Positions 24,703-32,916 of a stretch of 64,000 nt of DNA are shown here, piece after piece. Position numbers and translations under genes: made by a program. Origin of the DNA: Streptomyces sp. CB02058 (GTDB lineage: Bacteria; Actinomycetota; Actinomycetes; Streptomycetales; Streptomycetaceae); the NCBI RefSeq assembly GCF_001905505.1, contig NZ_LIPG01000006.1, positions 496,001 through 560,000 on the forward strand, written 5' to 3'. The notes below the pieces were generated by a model. That model saw nothing but the letters and a program-made list of their open reading frames with translations. It did not search any database and was not told where the DNA came from. The first letter of the stretch is position 1. Every line of letters begins with the position of its first letter.

Positions 24703-25203
24703 ACCTGGCGCACCCCGGCCCCGCGCCGGCCCACTGCTTCGGGCAGCGGGTGGAGGGCGTGGTCGGCCGGGTGAGGCGTGCCTGGACTCTGCGCCATCCC
24801 CCTGAACGGAACGGCCCGCCGGGCATGTGCGGTCCTGACGTCAGGTACCACGACAGAAACCTCTCCCGCGATCCGGCGCACAGCTCCGGACCGGGGCGCA
24901 CCATGGCGGCCGGTGGTCAGCTGCCCGGCCACGGACATGGTGCTCCGTAACACGGCGCGCGGCGGTTGTGCGCGACTTCGGCGTCGAGGCCCCCGGAACT
25001 CATCGTGCCGGTTGCCGGGGCTCCGGCCAGTGGGCTCCGTGGCGGCCTCCCGCGCGGACGCGCCCGCCTGGCGCCGACAGTCGTGCAGGCGGGCGGCGAA
25101 GCCCTTTGCCGACCCCCGTATCCGTGCGCGACCGGTGGTCCAGTGTTCGCTTGACACCTCCTCACTGGCATGTCAGTTTTTCCTTACAGGTGAAAGGCGG
25201 GGG
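24703..25203. promoter_or_regulatory. 500-base gap between module copies, with promoter and operator candidate
   Basis: No gene recognised in the gap. Near its end is TTGACA (25151-25156) and, between it and a weak -10 region around 25174-25180, the imperfect palindrome CTGGCATGTCAG (25165-25176; 10 of 12 positions symmetric). AAAGGCGG before GTG 25204 gives the ribosome site. The second module therefore has its own promoter, probably repressed by a winged-helix protein. Confidence 0.5.
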
Positions 25204-25557
25204 GTGGTTGCTCTGGCGACGGAAGAACTCCTCGCGCTCTTCGCTGCGTTGGGGCATACCCAACGGCTCCGGATCATCCGCGAGTTGGCGGGCGGGCACG
25301 TGCACGTGAGCGAGCTGGCCCGACGTCTCGGCCTCTCCAGACCCCTGCTCTACATGCATCTGCAGAGGCTGGAGGCGGCAGGCCTGATCACGGGCCTGCT
25401 GGAGCTGTCCCAGGACGGCAAGGCGCTGAAGTTCTTCGAACTCCAGCCCTTCGACGTCCATGTGACGGTCGATTCCGTGCTCGAGGCCTTCCGTGAGGAC
25501 GAGGCCCGTGCTGTGACGGCGGCCGATGCCGCAGAAGAGAAGGGACCCCCCACATGA
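25204..25557 (+). CDS. winged-helix regulator, copy B
   Basis: A 117-residue paralogue of the protein at 24131: GHTQRLRIIRELAGG, VSELARRLGLSRPLLYMHLQRLEAAGL and LELSQDGKALKFFEL are nearly superimposable, while the N-terminus and acidic tail diverge. Start GTG 25204 is chosen on spacing from AAAGG; the frame open to 24778 has no ribosome site. It overlaps its small membrane partner by 4 bases, as copy A does. Confidence 0.85.
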   Translation: MVALATEELLALFAALGHTQRLRIIRELAGGHVHVSELARRLGLSRPLLYMHLQRLEAAGLITGLLELSQDGKALKFFELQPFDVHVTVDSVLEAFREDEARAVTAADAAEEKGPPT

Positions 25558-25790
25558 CGGGCGGCATCGTCGCCATCCTGATCACGTTCATCGTCGTCGG
25601 AGGCGTATCAGGGGCCACCATGGCCTACTTCGCCCTCCAGCGGCACCGAGCCGACGCCGTCGCCATGGCCGGTTTCCGCAAGCTCGCGGAGGAGGCGGTC
25701 GCCGAACAGGAGGCGCTGCGGACGGAGCTCGCCGGACTGAACGGACGCATCGCCGAGGTCGAGAGCCTGCTGCGGAGCGTGGACACATGA
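25554..25790 (+). CDS. one-pass membrane protein with coiled coil, copy B
   Basis: A 78-residue paralogue of the protein at 24469: membrane helix in residues 5-26, invariant LQRHRADAVAMA, then RKLAEEAVAEQEALRTELAG and an ending VESLLRSV. The conserved helix-adjacent motif against a divergent helix indicates functional constraint on the motif. Its stop overlaps the sensor-domain gene (ATGA), linking copy B to the transporter operon. Confidence 0.8.
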   Translation: MTGGIVAILITFIVVGGVSGATMAYFALQRHRADAVAMAGFRKLAEEAVAEQEALRTELAGLNGRIAEVESLLRSVDT

Positions 25791-26518
25791 GCGCCGGCAC
25801 GCGGCAGATCCGCGTCCTCCCCGCGCTGCCCGCCCCCATGGAGCTGCTGCGCTCCTCGCGTCCCTGGACCTCCACGGCGTATCTGGCCAGCTACCTCCTG
25901 ACCGGGCCCCTCCTGTTCGCCTCCACCACCGTGGTCGTCGTCGTGAGCTTCGTCCTGAGCCTTCTGGTCTTCGGGGTTCCCCTGCTCATCGGCGCGGCAG
26001 CCGTCGTACGCGGATGCGCGCACATCGAGCGCGCGCGCACGGGCATGGTCGCCGAGCCGGTGACGGCCGACCACCGCACGGTGGCCGAGCCCGGCATCCT
26101 CAACGGCGTCCGGACCCGGTGGACCGATCCCGCGGTGCTCCGTGACCTCGCCTATCTCACCGTCCTGTTCGTGCCGTTGCTGCTGCTCGACGCCGTGGCG
26201 CTGGCGGTGTGGCTGACCAACCTCGCGGTGGTCCTGGTTCCCGCCTGGTACTGGGCGGTGCCCGGGGGAGGCGCACTCGGTGCCCTGGGCGTGGACGACC
26301 TGCCGAGCGCGCTGGTGGCCATGGTCGTGGCCTGCGCACTGGTACCGCTGACCTGTTACGCCGTCACCGGGGCGGCGAGTCTGCACCGCACCGTGGCCCG
26401 CACGGTGCTCGGCCGCCCGGCCGACCCGCTGGCCGAGGCACGCCGCGTCCTGGCGAGCCCCGGCCCACTCACTCGCTCCGGACCGGACCGGAACGCCACC
26501 ACACAAGGGGAATTATGA
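25787..26518 (+). CDS. stand-alone sensor-domain membrane protein
   Basis: A 243-residue membrane protein resembling the 'putative sensor' domain normally found at the N-terminus of actinomycete histidine kinases: two hydrophobic hairpins (about residues 38-75 and 125-160), a further hydrophobic segment near 180-205, and an extracytoplasmic-like stretch between. It ends after GRPADPLAEARRVL with no HisKA or ATPase domain. It overlaps both neighbours by 4 bases. In this operon it may sense the transporter's substrate and pass the signal by protein contact; this is inference. Confidence 0.75.
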   Translation: MSAGTRQIRVLPALPAPMELLRSSRPWTSTAYLASYLLTGPLLFASTTVVVVVSFVLSLLVFGVPLLIGAAAVVRGCAHIERARTGMVAEPVTADHRTVAEPGILNGVRTRWTDPAVLRDLAYLTVLFVPLLLLDAVALAVWLTNLAVVLVPAWYWAVPGGGALGALGVDDLPSALVAMVVACALVPLTCYAVTGAASLHRTVARTVLGRPADPLAEARRVLASPGPLTRSGPDRNATTQGEL

Positions 26519-27306
26519 GTACGCCACTGTCCGTGGCCCGCACCGACGAGGTCGTGCGGCTCACCGGGGTCAGCCGCACCTACGGGACCGAACGCACGCT
26601 CGTGCGCGCACTCGACGACGTCACCATCGGATTCCGGCGCGGCACCTTCACCGCCGTGATGGGGCCCTCCGGTTCGGGGAAGACCACCCTGCTGCAGTGC
26701 GCCGCCGGACTCGACCGGCCCACCGCGGGCTCCGTGCAGATCGACGGCCAGGAGCTCACGAAGCTCGGGGAGAAGGAGCTGACCCTGCTCCGCCGGGACC
26801 GTATCGGCTTCATCTTCCAGGCGTTCAACCTTCTGCCCGCCCTGACGGTCGCCGACAACGTGGCCCTGCCGCTCCGGCTGGCCGGCCGCAAACCGGAGCG
26901 GGGCGCCGTGCTCCAGGCCCTGGAGCGCGTGGGACTCGCGGCACGCGCGTCGCACCGCCCCGGCGAGCTCTCCGGCGGCCAGCAACAGCGCGTGGCCATC
27001 GCCCGCGCGCTGATCGCCCGGCCCGCCGTGCTCTTCGGCGACGAGCCCACGGGCGCCCTCGACACCCGTACGGCGCTCCAGGTGCTGCGGCTCCTGAGAG
27101 ACGCCGTGCACCACGAGGGACAGACCGCCGTGGTGGTCACGCACGACCCCGTGGCCGCCTCGCACGCCGACCGCACCGTCTTCCTGGCCGACGGCGGCGT
27201 CGTCGACGAGCTGTACGGGGCGTCCGCGGACACCATCGCCGAGCGCATGACGCACCTCGGTGCCTGGGGAGACCGCTTCTCGGACGTCGCGGAAGGGGCC
27301 GTGTGA
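26515..27306 (+). CDS. MacB/LolD-type ABC transporter ATPase
   Basis: A 263-residue ATPase: Walker A GPSGSGKTT near residue 48, Q-loop IFQAFNLLPALTVADNVALP, signature LSGGQQQRVAIARAL near 153, Walker B VLFGDEPTGALD near 175. FNLLP...NV and the EPTGALD form are typical of the MacB/LolD/BceA group that works with FtsX-fold permeases. ATG 26515 overlaps the sensor gene stop and the gene shares one base with the permease. Confidence 0.93.
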   Translation: MSTPLSVARTDEVVRLTGVSRTYGTERTLVRALDDVTIGFRRGTFTAVMGPSGSGKTTLLQCAAGLDRPTAGSVQIDGQELTKLGEKELTLLRRDRIGFIFQAFNLLPALTVADNVALPLRLAGRKPERGAVLQALERVGLAARASHRPGELSGGQQQRVAIARALIARPAVLFGDEPTGALDTRTALQVLRLLRDAVHHEGQTAVVVTHDPVAASHADRTVFLADGGVVDELYGASADTIAERMTHLGAWGDRFSDVAEGAV

Positions 27307-29840
27307 TGTTCGGCCTGGCCCTGCAGTCCCTGAAGTTCCAGAAAGGGCGCTTCCTGGCGTCCTTCGTCGCCCTGTTCTTCGGTGCGCTGATCCTGATGGC
27401 GTGCGGTGCGCTCATGGAGACCGGTATCCGCAGCGCGGTGCCGCCCCAGCGACTCGCCGCCGCCCCCCTCGTGGTCACCGGCGACCAGTCGTTCGACCAC
27501 GACGTGCTTCCCGAGCGGGTCCGTCTCGACGTCGCCGACGTCGGGACCGTGCGCGGTGTGGAGGGCGTGGAACGCGCCCTGCCCGACGTCACGTTCCCCG
27601 TCAGCGAGCTGCGTGACGGTACGAACTCCGGTGCCGCGCTGCACGGGCACGGCTGGTCCAGCGCGGCCCTCCTCGCGTCCGGCCCCGCGTCCGGGCGCGA
27701 GCCCGCCGGTGCCGGGCAGGTGGCCCTCGACGAGGACACCGCGCGGCGACTGGGCGCCGAGCAGGGTGACCGGCTGCGGTTCGCCGTGGCGGGTGGCTCC
27801 CGCGAGTTCACGGTGAGCGGCACCGTCCGGCCGGTGGAAGGCGCAGCGGGCGCGGTGTACTTCGCCGACGACGAGGCCCGGCGCCTGATGGGCAGGCCGG
27901 ACCAGGTCGACTCCATCGCCGTCGTACCCGCGAAGGGCACCTCGCCCGCCGTACTCGCGGAACGGATCGGCAGGGCCCTCGACGGCAGTCCCGCGGTCAC
28001 GCTGACCGGGGACGCGCGCGGCAAGGCGGAGTTCCCCCAGGCGCTCGCGGCCTCGACCCGGCTGATCTCGCTGTCCGCCGTCTTCGGCGGCATCGCCGTC
28101 ATGGTCGCCGTCTTCGTCGTCGGCTCGACCCTGGCGCTGCTGGTGCAGCAGCGCCTGCGCGAGATGGCCCTGCTGCGCGCCGTGGGCACCCTGCCCGGCC
28201 AGCTGCGCCGGATGATCGTCGGCGAGACGCTGGTGATCGCCGTCGTCGCGGTGGCGCTCGCCCTGTTCCCGGGCCGCTACGCGGGCGGCTGGATGCTGGA
28301 CCGGCTGGCCGGGGGCGGCGTCGTGGCCCCGGAGATCGCCTTCCGGGCCGGCTGGGTCCCCATGATCGTCGCGGCAGCCACCTCGCTGGTCTCGGCGGTC
28401 GCCGCCGCGTTCATCGCCTCGCGGCGCGCCGCGAAGGCCCGGCCCGCCGACGCGCTGGCCGAAGCGGGCCTGCAGCGCCGCTGGCTGAGCGGGAGCAGGC
28501 TGGTCTTCGCGCTGCTGTGCTTCGTCGGCGGAGGCGTGCTCGCCATGGTGACCGCCCTGGTCATGGAGGGGACGGTGGCCGCGAGCACGGCGGGTCCGGC
28601 CGCGCTGCTCTGGGCCGGCGGGTTCGCCCTCATCAGCCCGGGTCTCACCCGTGTGTTCACGGCGGTCCTGCAATGGCCGCTGCGCGCGTTCACCGGGTTC
28701 GCGGGCAGTCTCGCCCTGAACAACGCGAAGGTACGGCGCATCCGGGTCGCCGGGGCCGTCACCCCGGTGATGCTGGCCACCGGACTCGCCACCGCCCTGA
28801 TCTACCTCCAGACCTCGCAGGCCCAGGCCACGGAGGAGGCGGCACGGGAGCTCGTCTCCGCGGACGCCGTGATCACCTCGACGACCGGCGGCTTCGCACC
28901 GGACCTGGTGGACACGATCGCCGAGTCGCCGGGGGTCGGCGGGGCGTCCGCCTATCTCCCCGGAACCGCGTACATCCTCGAACCGCTCAGCGCGGAGGAC
29001 CGCGCGGAGGGCGAGGACCCGGACAACACCGAGCTCCAGGTGCAGGGCATCAGCGCCGGGGGAGCGGACCGTACACTCGCGGCGCCCGCCGTCGAGGGGT
29101 CGTTCGACGCGCTGCGGGGCGACACCGTCGCCCTGCCGACCTCCCTGACCGGTGAGAAGGGCAAGGGCGTCGGGGACACCGTCACGCTGCTGCTCGGGGA
29201 CGGCGCGCAGGTGAAGGCGGAGGTCGTGGCGTCGTACGAGGCGCGCAAGGGCTTCGGCACGGCCTTCCTGCCGGCCGAGCTGATGCTCGCGCACTCCACG
29301 ACCGGACTCGTGCCGCAGATCCTCGTCTCCGGGGACGACGGCAGCTCCACCGAGCAGGTCGTCTCCCAGGTGAGGAAGGCGACCGAGGGCCTCGCCGGGG
29401 TGCAGATCGTGGGCCGGGCCTCCGCCGACGCGGCCGACGACGGGGCCACGAGTGCGTGGATCAACTACATGCTCGCCGGGACCATCGTCGGCTACGCGGT
29501 GATCTCCCTGGTCAACACCTTGGTGATCTCGGCTTCCGAACGGCGCAGGGAGTTCGCGCTCCAGCGTCTGGTGGGTGCCACGAACGGGCAGATCATGCGC
29601 ATGATGGCCGTCGAGTCCGTCCTCGTCGCCCTGGTGGGCATCGTGCTCGGAACCGCCGTCGCCGTGGCGACGCTGGCGCCCTTCGGGATCGCTCTCGGCG
29701 GTTCGGGAATGCCCCAGGGCCCGGCCTGGATCTACATCGTGGTCATCGCACTGGCAGGGCTCCTGACCCTCGCGGCGAGCCTCCTGCCCACGTCGGTGGT
29801 GCTGCGGGGAAGGCCGGCCGAGGCGGTGGCGGTCACCTGA
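27306..29840 (+). CDS. FtsX-fold ABC transporter permease
   Basis: An 844-residue permease with two FtsX domains. Helix 1 near residues 16-38 (FVALFFGALILMACGAL), a large extracytoplasmic domain (about 40-245), three helices to about 385 (including EMALLRAVGTLPGQLRRMI), a central helix pair, a second external domain (about 510-710) and a closing three-helix FtsX block (ERRREFALQRLVGATNGQIMRMM near 745). The layout fits type VII ABC systems that extract peptides or lipids from the membrane rather than import nutrients. ATG 27306 shares a base with the ATPase stop. Confidence 0.9.
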   Translation: MFGLALQSLKFQKGRFLASFVALFFGALILMACGALMETGIRSAVPPQRLAAAPLVVTGDQSFDHDVLPERVRLDVADVGTVRGVEGVERALPDVTFPVSELRDGTNSGAALHGHGWSSAALLASGPASGREPAGAGQVALDEDTARRLGAEQGDRLRFAVAGGSREFTVSGTVRPVEGAAGAVYFADDEARRLMGRPDQVDSIAVVPAKGTSPAVLAERIGRALDGSPAVTLTGDARGKAEFPQALAASTRLISLSAVFGGIAVMVAVFVVGSTLALLVQQRLREMALLRAVGTLPGQLRRMIVGETLVIAVVAVALALFPGRYAGGWMLDRLAGGGVVAPEIAFRAGWVPMIVAAATSLVSAVAAAFIASRRAAKARPADALAEAGLQRRWLSGSRLVFALLCFVGGGVLAMVTALVMEGTVAASTAGPAALLWAGGFALISPGLTRVFTAVLQWPLRAFTGFAGSLALNNAKVRRIRVAGAVTPVMLATGLATALIYLQTSQAQATEEAARELVSADAVITSTTGGFAPDLVDTIAESPGVGGASAYLPGTAYILEPLSAEDRAEGEDPDNTELQVQGISAGGADRTLAAPAVEGSFDALRGDTVALPTSLTGEKGKGVGDTVTLLLGDGAQVKAEVVASYEARKGFGTAFLPAELMLAHSTTGLVPQILVSGDDGSSTEQVVSQVRKATEGLAGVQIVGRASADAADDGATSAWINYMLAGTIVGYAVISLVNTLVISASERRREFALQRLVGATNGQIMRMMAVESVLVALVGIVLGTAVAVATLAPFGIALGGSGMPQGPAWIYIVVIALAGLLTLAASLLPTSVVLRGRPAEAVAVT

Positions 29841-29939
29841 CCGGCGCGCGTTCGGACCGTCAGCGGCCTGGCGTCCGCGGGGGACGGCCGGCCGGAGTCG
29901 GCCGCCATTGCTCGGACCGTCATCAACGCACCTCGTTCG

Positions 29940-30015
29940 AACGCGTGGATCCGGGACCGACGCAGTGATCTGGACCCAACGCGTGGATCCGGGACCCGAC
30001 GCCTGTGGACCGGCC
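29940..30015. repeat. 19-bp tandem repeat
   Basis: Four consecutive units of 19 bases. Units 1 and 3 are identical (AACGCGTGGATCCGGGACC, 29940-29958 and 29978-29996); unit 2 (GACGCAGTGATCTGGACCC) and unit 4 (29997-30015) are degenerate. It lies in the 294-base gap between the convergent FtsX permease and CNNM genes, where no gene was seen. Not spaced like CRISPR. Confidence 0.75.
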
Positions 30016-30134
30016 GGGGCCGAGGTCTCCACCGGTTTTACCGGCTTGCGAGTCGGGCGCGGCGGCGACCCGGCGGACCGCCACAGGTCCTGGATGGGCA
30101 CCCCGGCACGGCCGGGGCGCCCACGCGTACCCGT

Positions 30135-31154
30135 CTACGCCCCCTGCGGCTGGAGGAAACGGGCCAGCAGGTCGTCCAGGCTCACCATGCCGGTGAGACG
30201 CCCCTCGCCGTCCCGGACGACGGCGAGCGAGGCGCGGCGCCTGCGCAGCAGCTCGATCGCCTCGGCGACCGTGGCGTCCTCGGTGAGTTCGGGCATGGGC
30301 CGTGCCAGTTCGGCGGCGACGGCGGTCCGGCCCTGGGCGCGCGCCACGAGGACGTCGCGGGCGTGGACCGACCCGAGGACCTTTCCGTGCCGGTGGACCA
30401 GCAGCCGGGTGCGGTCGGTCTCCGCGGCGACGCGCAGGATCTCCTCCGCGTCCGCCGCGCCGTCCACGGCGGAGATGTCGGCGGCAGGGACGCACAGCTC
30501 CCGTACCGGGGTCTCCGGCTCGGTCAGCGAACGGGTCAGCAGCTCGGAGTCCGTCTCGCTGATCAGGCCGAGCCGCTCCGACTCCTCCACCAGGTGGGTC
30601 AGCTGCTCCCGGTTGTGCACCGAGGTCAGCTCGTCGCGCGGGGCGACCCGGCACAGCCTCACCAGGGCGTTGCTCATCCGGTTGAGCACCCAGATCAGCG
30701 GGCGCACGACCTTCACGACACTCCGGAAGGGCGGCGCGAGCAGCATCGCGGACCGCTCGGGATGGGCGATGGCCCAGGACTTGGGTGCCATCTCACCGAG
30801 CACCATGTGCAGGAACACCACGACGATCATCGCCACGGCGAACGCGACGCCGTAACTGAGCGCGGTGGGAAGTCCCAGGTCGCGCAGCAGCGGGTCCAGC
30901 TCATGGGAGATCGCCGGCTTGGACACCGAACCGAGGCCCAGCGTGCACACCGTGATGCCGAGCTGTGCGCCCGCCAGCATCAGCGACAGCTCGCGCATGC
31001 CCGCCAGCGCCGAGCCTGCGCCGCGCTGCCCCTCGGCCACGGCCTTCTCCATGCGGTGCCGCTTGGCGGCGACCAGTGCGAACTCGGCCGCCACGAAGAA
31101 TCCGCTGCCGACCAGCAGCAGCACGGTGACGAAGACCGCCATCGGGAAACTCAT
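30135..31154 (-). CDS. CNNM/CorC-type membrane protein (short form, second locus)
   Basis: A 339-residue DUF21 plus CBS-pair protein without the CorC_HlyC domain: SGFFVAAEFALVAAKRHRMEK near residue 17, MVLGEMAPKSWAIAHPE near 122, CBS domains from about 200, ending in GMVSLDDLLARFL. It overlaps the upstream long-form gene by 4 bases. It duplicates the layout at 6949 but the protein is clearly diverged. Confidence 0.88.
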   Translation of the reverse strand: MSFPMAVFVTVLLLVGSGFFVAAEFALVAAKRHRMEKAVAEGQRGAGSALAGMRELSLMLAGAQLGITVCTLGLGSVSKPAISHELDPLLRDLGLPTALSYGVAFAVAMIVVVFLHMVLGEMAPKSWAIAHPERSAMLLAPPFRSVVKVVRPLIWVLNRMSNALVRLCRVAPRDELTSVHNREQLTHLVEESERLGLISETDSELLTRSLTEPETPVRELCVPAADISAVDGAADAEEILRVAAETDRTRLLVHRHGKVLGSVHARDVLVARAQGRTAVAAELARPMPELTEDATVAEAIELLRRRRASLAVVRDGEGRLTGMVSLDDLLARFLQPQGA

Positions 31155-32488
31155 GCCTGCTCCTCCGGCTGCTCGGCCAGCCGCTCGATCCGGATGCGCT
31201 CCGGCACGTGCCGGTCGAGGGCGCGTACGTCGATGGCCGCGACCGCGCCGTCGGAGAGTGCCACCGTGAGGTGGTCACCGATGGCCGGAAATCGTCCCAG
31301 CCGGTCGATGATCAGGCCGGCCACGGTCTCGTAGTCCTCCTCGGCGGGCAGTTCGATCCCGGTGGTCTCGGCGACCTCGTCCAGGCGGCGCCCGGCGTCC
31401 ACGATCCAGCCGTCGCCGTCGGGGACCGCGACCTCCTTGACCGTGTCCGACTCGTCGGCGATGTCGCCCACCAGCTCCTCGGCGATGTCCTCGTAGGTGA
31501 CGACACCGGCCACACCGCCGTGCTCGTCCAGGACCACGGCGAACTCGTCGTCCCGCTCCCGCATCCGCGCCACGGCGCCCGGCAGGGGCAGGGTGTCCGG
31601 CAGCAGCAGCGCCCCACGGGCCACCGTGCCGGCGGTGGCCCCGGTGAGCCGGCCGGCGGGCAGGGCCATCAGCTCCCGCACACCCAGCACCCCCGCGACA
31701 TCGTCGGGGTGATCGCCGAGGACCGGGTAGTTGGAGTGGCCGTACGTGCCGATCAGGCCGATCGCCTCGGCGGCCGTGGCGTCCCTGCGTACGAAGACGG
31801 CGTCGGCGCGCGGCACCATCACGGCGTGCAGCGTCCGCTCGGAGAACTCCAGGGCGTGGTCGAGCAGTTCGGCCGTACCGCGTGGCAACTGCCCCTGCTC
31901 GTGGGACTCGCCGATCAGATGGCCGAGCTCCTCCAGGGTGGCCCCGTGGTGGAGCTCCTCGACGGGCTCGATGCCGACCTTCCGCAGCAGCCGGTTCGCC
32001 GCCCCGTCGAAGATCCGCACGACCGGGCCGACCACCTTGAGGTAGGCCAGCGTGGAACCGGCCAGTGCCTTGGCCAGCCGCTCCGGGACGGCGATGGCGA
32101 GATTCTTCGGCGCCAGCTCGCCCAGTACCATCTGCACCACGGTGGCCAGCACGAACGCGAGCACCACGGAGATGCCGCTCACGGCACCGTCGGAGATGCC
32201 GAGGCCGGACAGTGCGGGCCTGAGCAGCGCGGAGACGGACGGCTCGGCGATGAAGCCGACGACCAGTCCGGTCACGGTGATGCCGAGCTGGGCGCCCGAA
32301 AGCATGAACGACAGCCGGCTCAGCACGCTCAGCGCGCGGGCGGCCTTCTTGTCGCCGCGCTCGGCCTCACGGGCGAGCGCGAGACGGTCGGCGGAGACGT
32401 AGGCGAACTCCTGGGCGACGAAATAGCCCGTGCCGGCGGTGAGCACGAAGACGGACAGCACTCCCAGCCAGGCCTGCGCGGCACTCAT
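31151..32488 (-). CDS. CNNM/CorC-type membrane protein (long form, second locus)
   Basis: A 445-residue protein with DUF21 (QEFAYVSADRLALAREAERG near residue 25, VLGELAPKNLAIAVPE near 120), CBS pair ending DEHGGVAGVVTYEDIAEELVGD near residue 330, and a C-terminal CorC_HlyC domain (about 350-430, EDYETVAGLIIDRLGRFP). First gene of the pair. The palindrome at 32688 lies 200 bases upstream. Its family may act in metal-ion export or envelope stress. Confidence 0.9.
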   Translation of the reverse strand: MSAAQAWLGVLSVFVLTAGTGYFVAQEFAYVSADRLALAREAERGDKKAARALSVLSRLSFMLSGAQLGITVTGLVVGFIAEPSVSALLRPALSGLGISDGAVSGISVVLAFVLATVVQMVLGELAPKNLAIAVPERLAKALAGSTLAYLKVVGPVVRIFDGAANRLLRKVGIEPVEELHHGATLEELGHLIGESHEQGQLPRGTAELLDHALEFSERTLHAVMVPRADAVFVRRDATAAEAIGLIGTYGHSNYPVLGDHPDDVAGVLGVRELMALPAGRLTGATAGTVARGALLLPDTLPLPGAVARMRERDDEFAVVLDEHGGVAGVVTYEDIAEELVGDIADESDTVKEVAVPDGDGWIVDAGRRLDEVAETTGIELPAEEDYETVAGLIIDRLGRFPAIGDHLTVALSDGAVAAIDVRALDRHVPERIRIERLAEQPEEQA

Positions 32489-32916
32489 CGGACACCACCC
32501 CGCCGCGTGCCGTGCTCAGGAGATTCTGGGCGGGATGGTCGGGGACTGTTTCCCGAAGGGTCCGTCGATCTGGCGGACAAGCGAGGGCTCCTCATCTAGG
32601 CGTGCATACACAAAACGGTTCGGACCGAAACAGGGTTCCCGGCCATCGCACCCGAGCGTGTCGCGGCTCGTCGGGGCAACCCTATTCTTCTACGCGCTTG
32701 TAGAAAACAGCGTGCGCCCCGGTGGCCGGCTCGCTCACCTGCACCGATGGTGCCGGTCCCGCCCGCCGTGGAGCCGGAAGCGTGGCCGCCCGGTCCCTGT
32801 CACCTCATCGACCCCGGGCCCCGCCCGGAAGCCTGGCTCGGCTACTCTCTGCGCCACTGACGTTCACGCCGCGGTCCGGACGGAAACAGGGACCGTCACC
32901 CGGGAGACGCCGACCC
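32489..32916. promoter_or_regulatory. divergent gap with TTCTAC/GTAGAA inverted repeat
   Basis: No gene seen in 428 bases. TTCTAC (32688-32693) and GTAGAA (32700-32705) are perfect inverted arms around GCGCTT, giving an 18-base near-palindrome with AT-rich arms. It could control the CNNM pair, the binding-protein gene, or both. A weaker CGGTTCGGACCG lies at 32616-32627. Confidence 0.45.

Noticed and set aside
26580..30101. 1173-codon minus-strand open frame opposite the ABC transporter
   Set aside because: Shadow of the ATPase and FtsX permease genes; no family motif and low-complexity composition.
32616..32627. CGGTTCGGACCG as a third DasR site
   Set aside because: Only the outer bases fit the dre pattern and the flanking genes have no chitin link.
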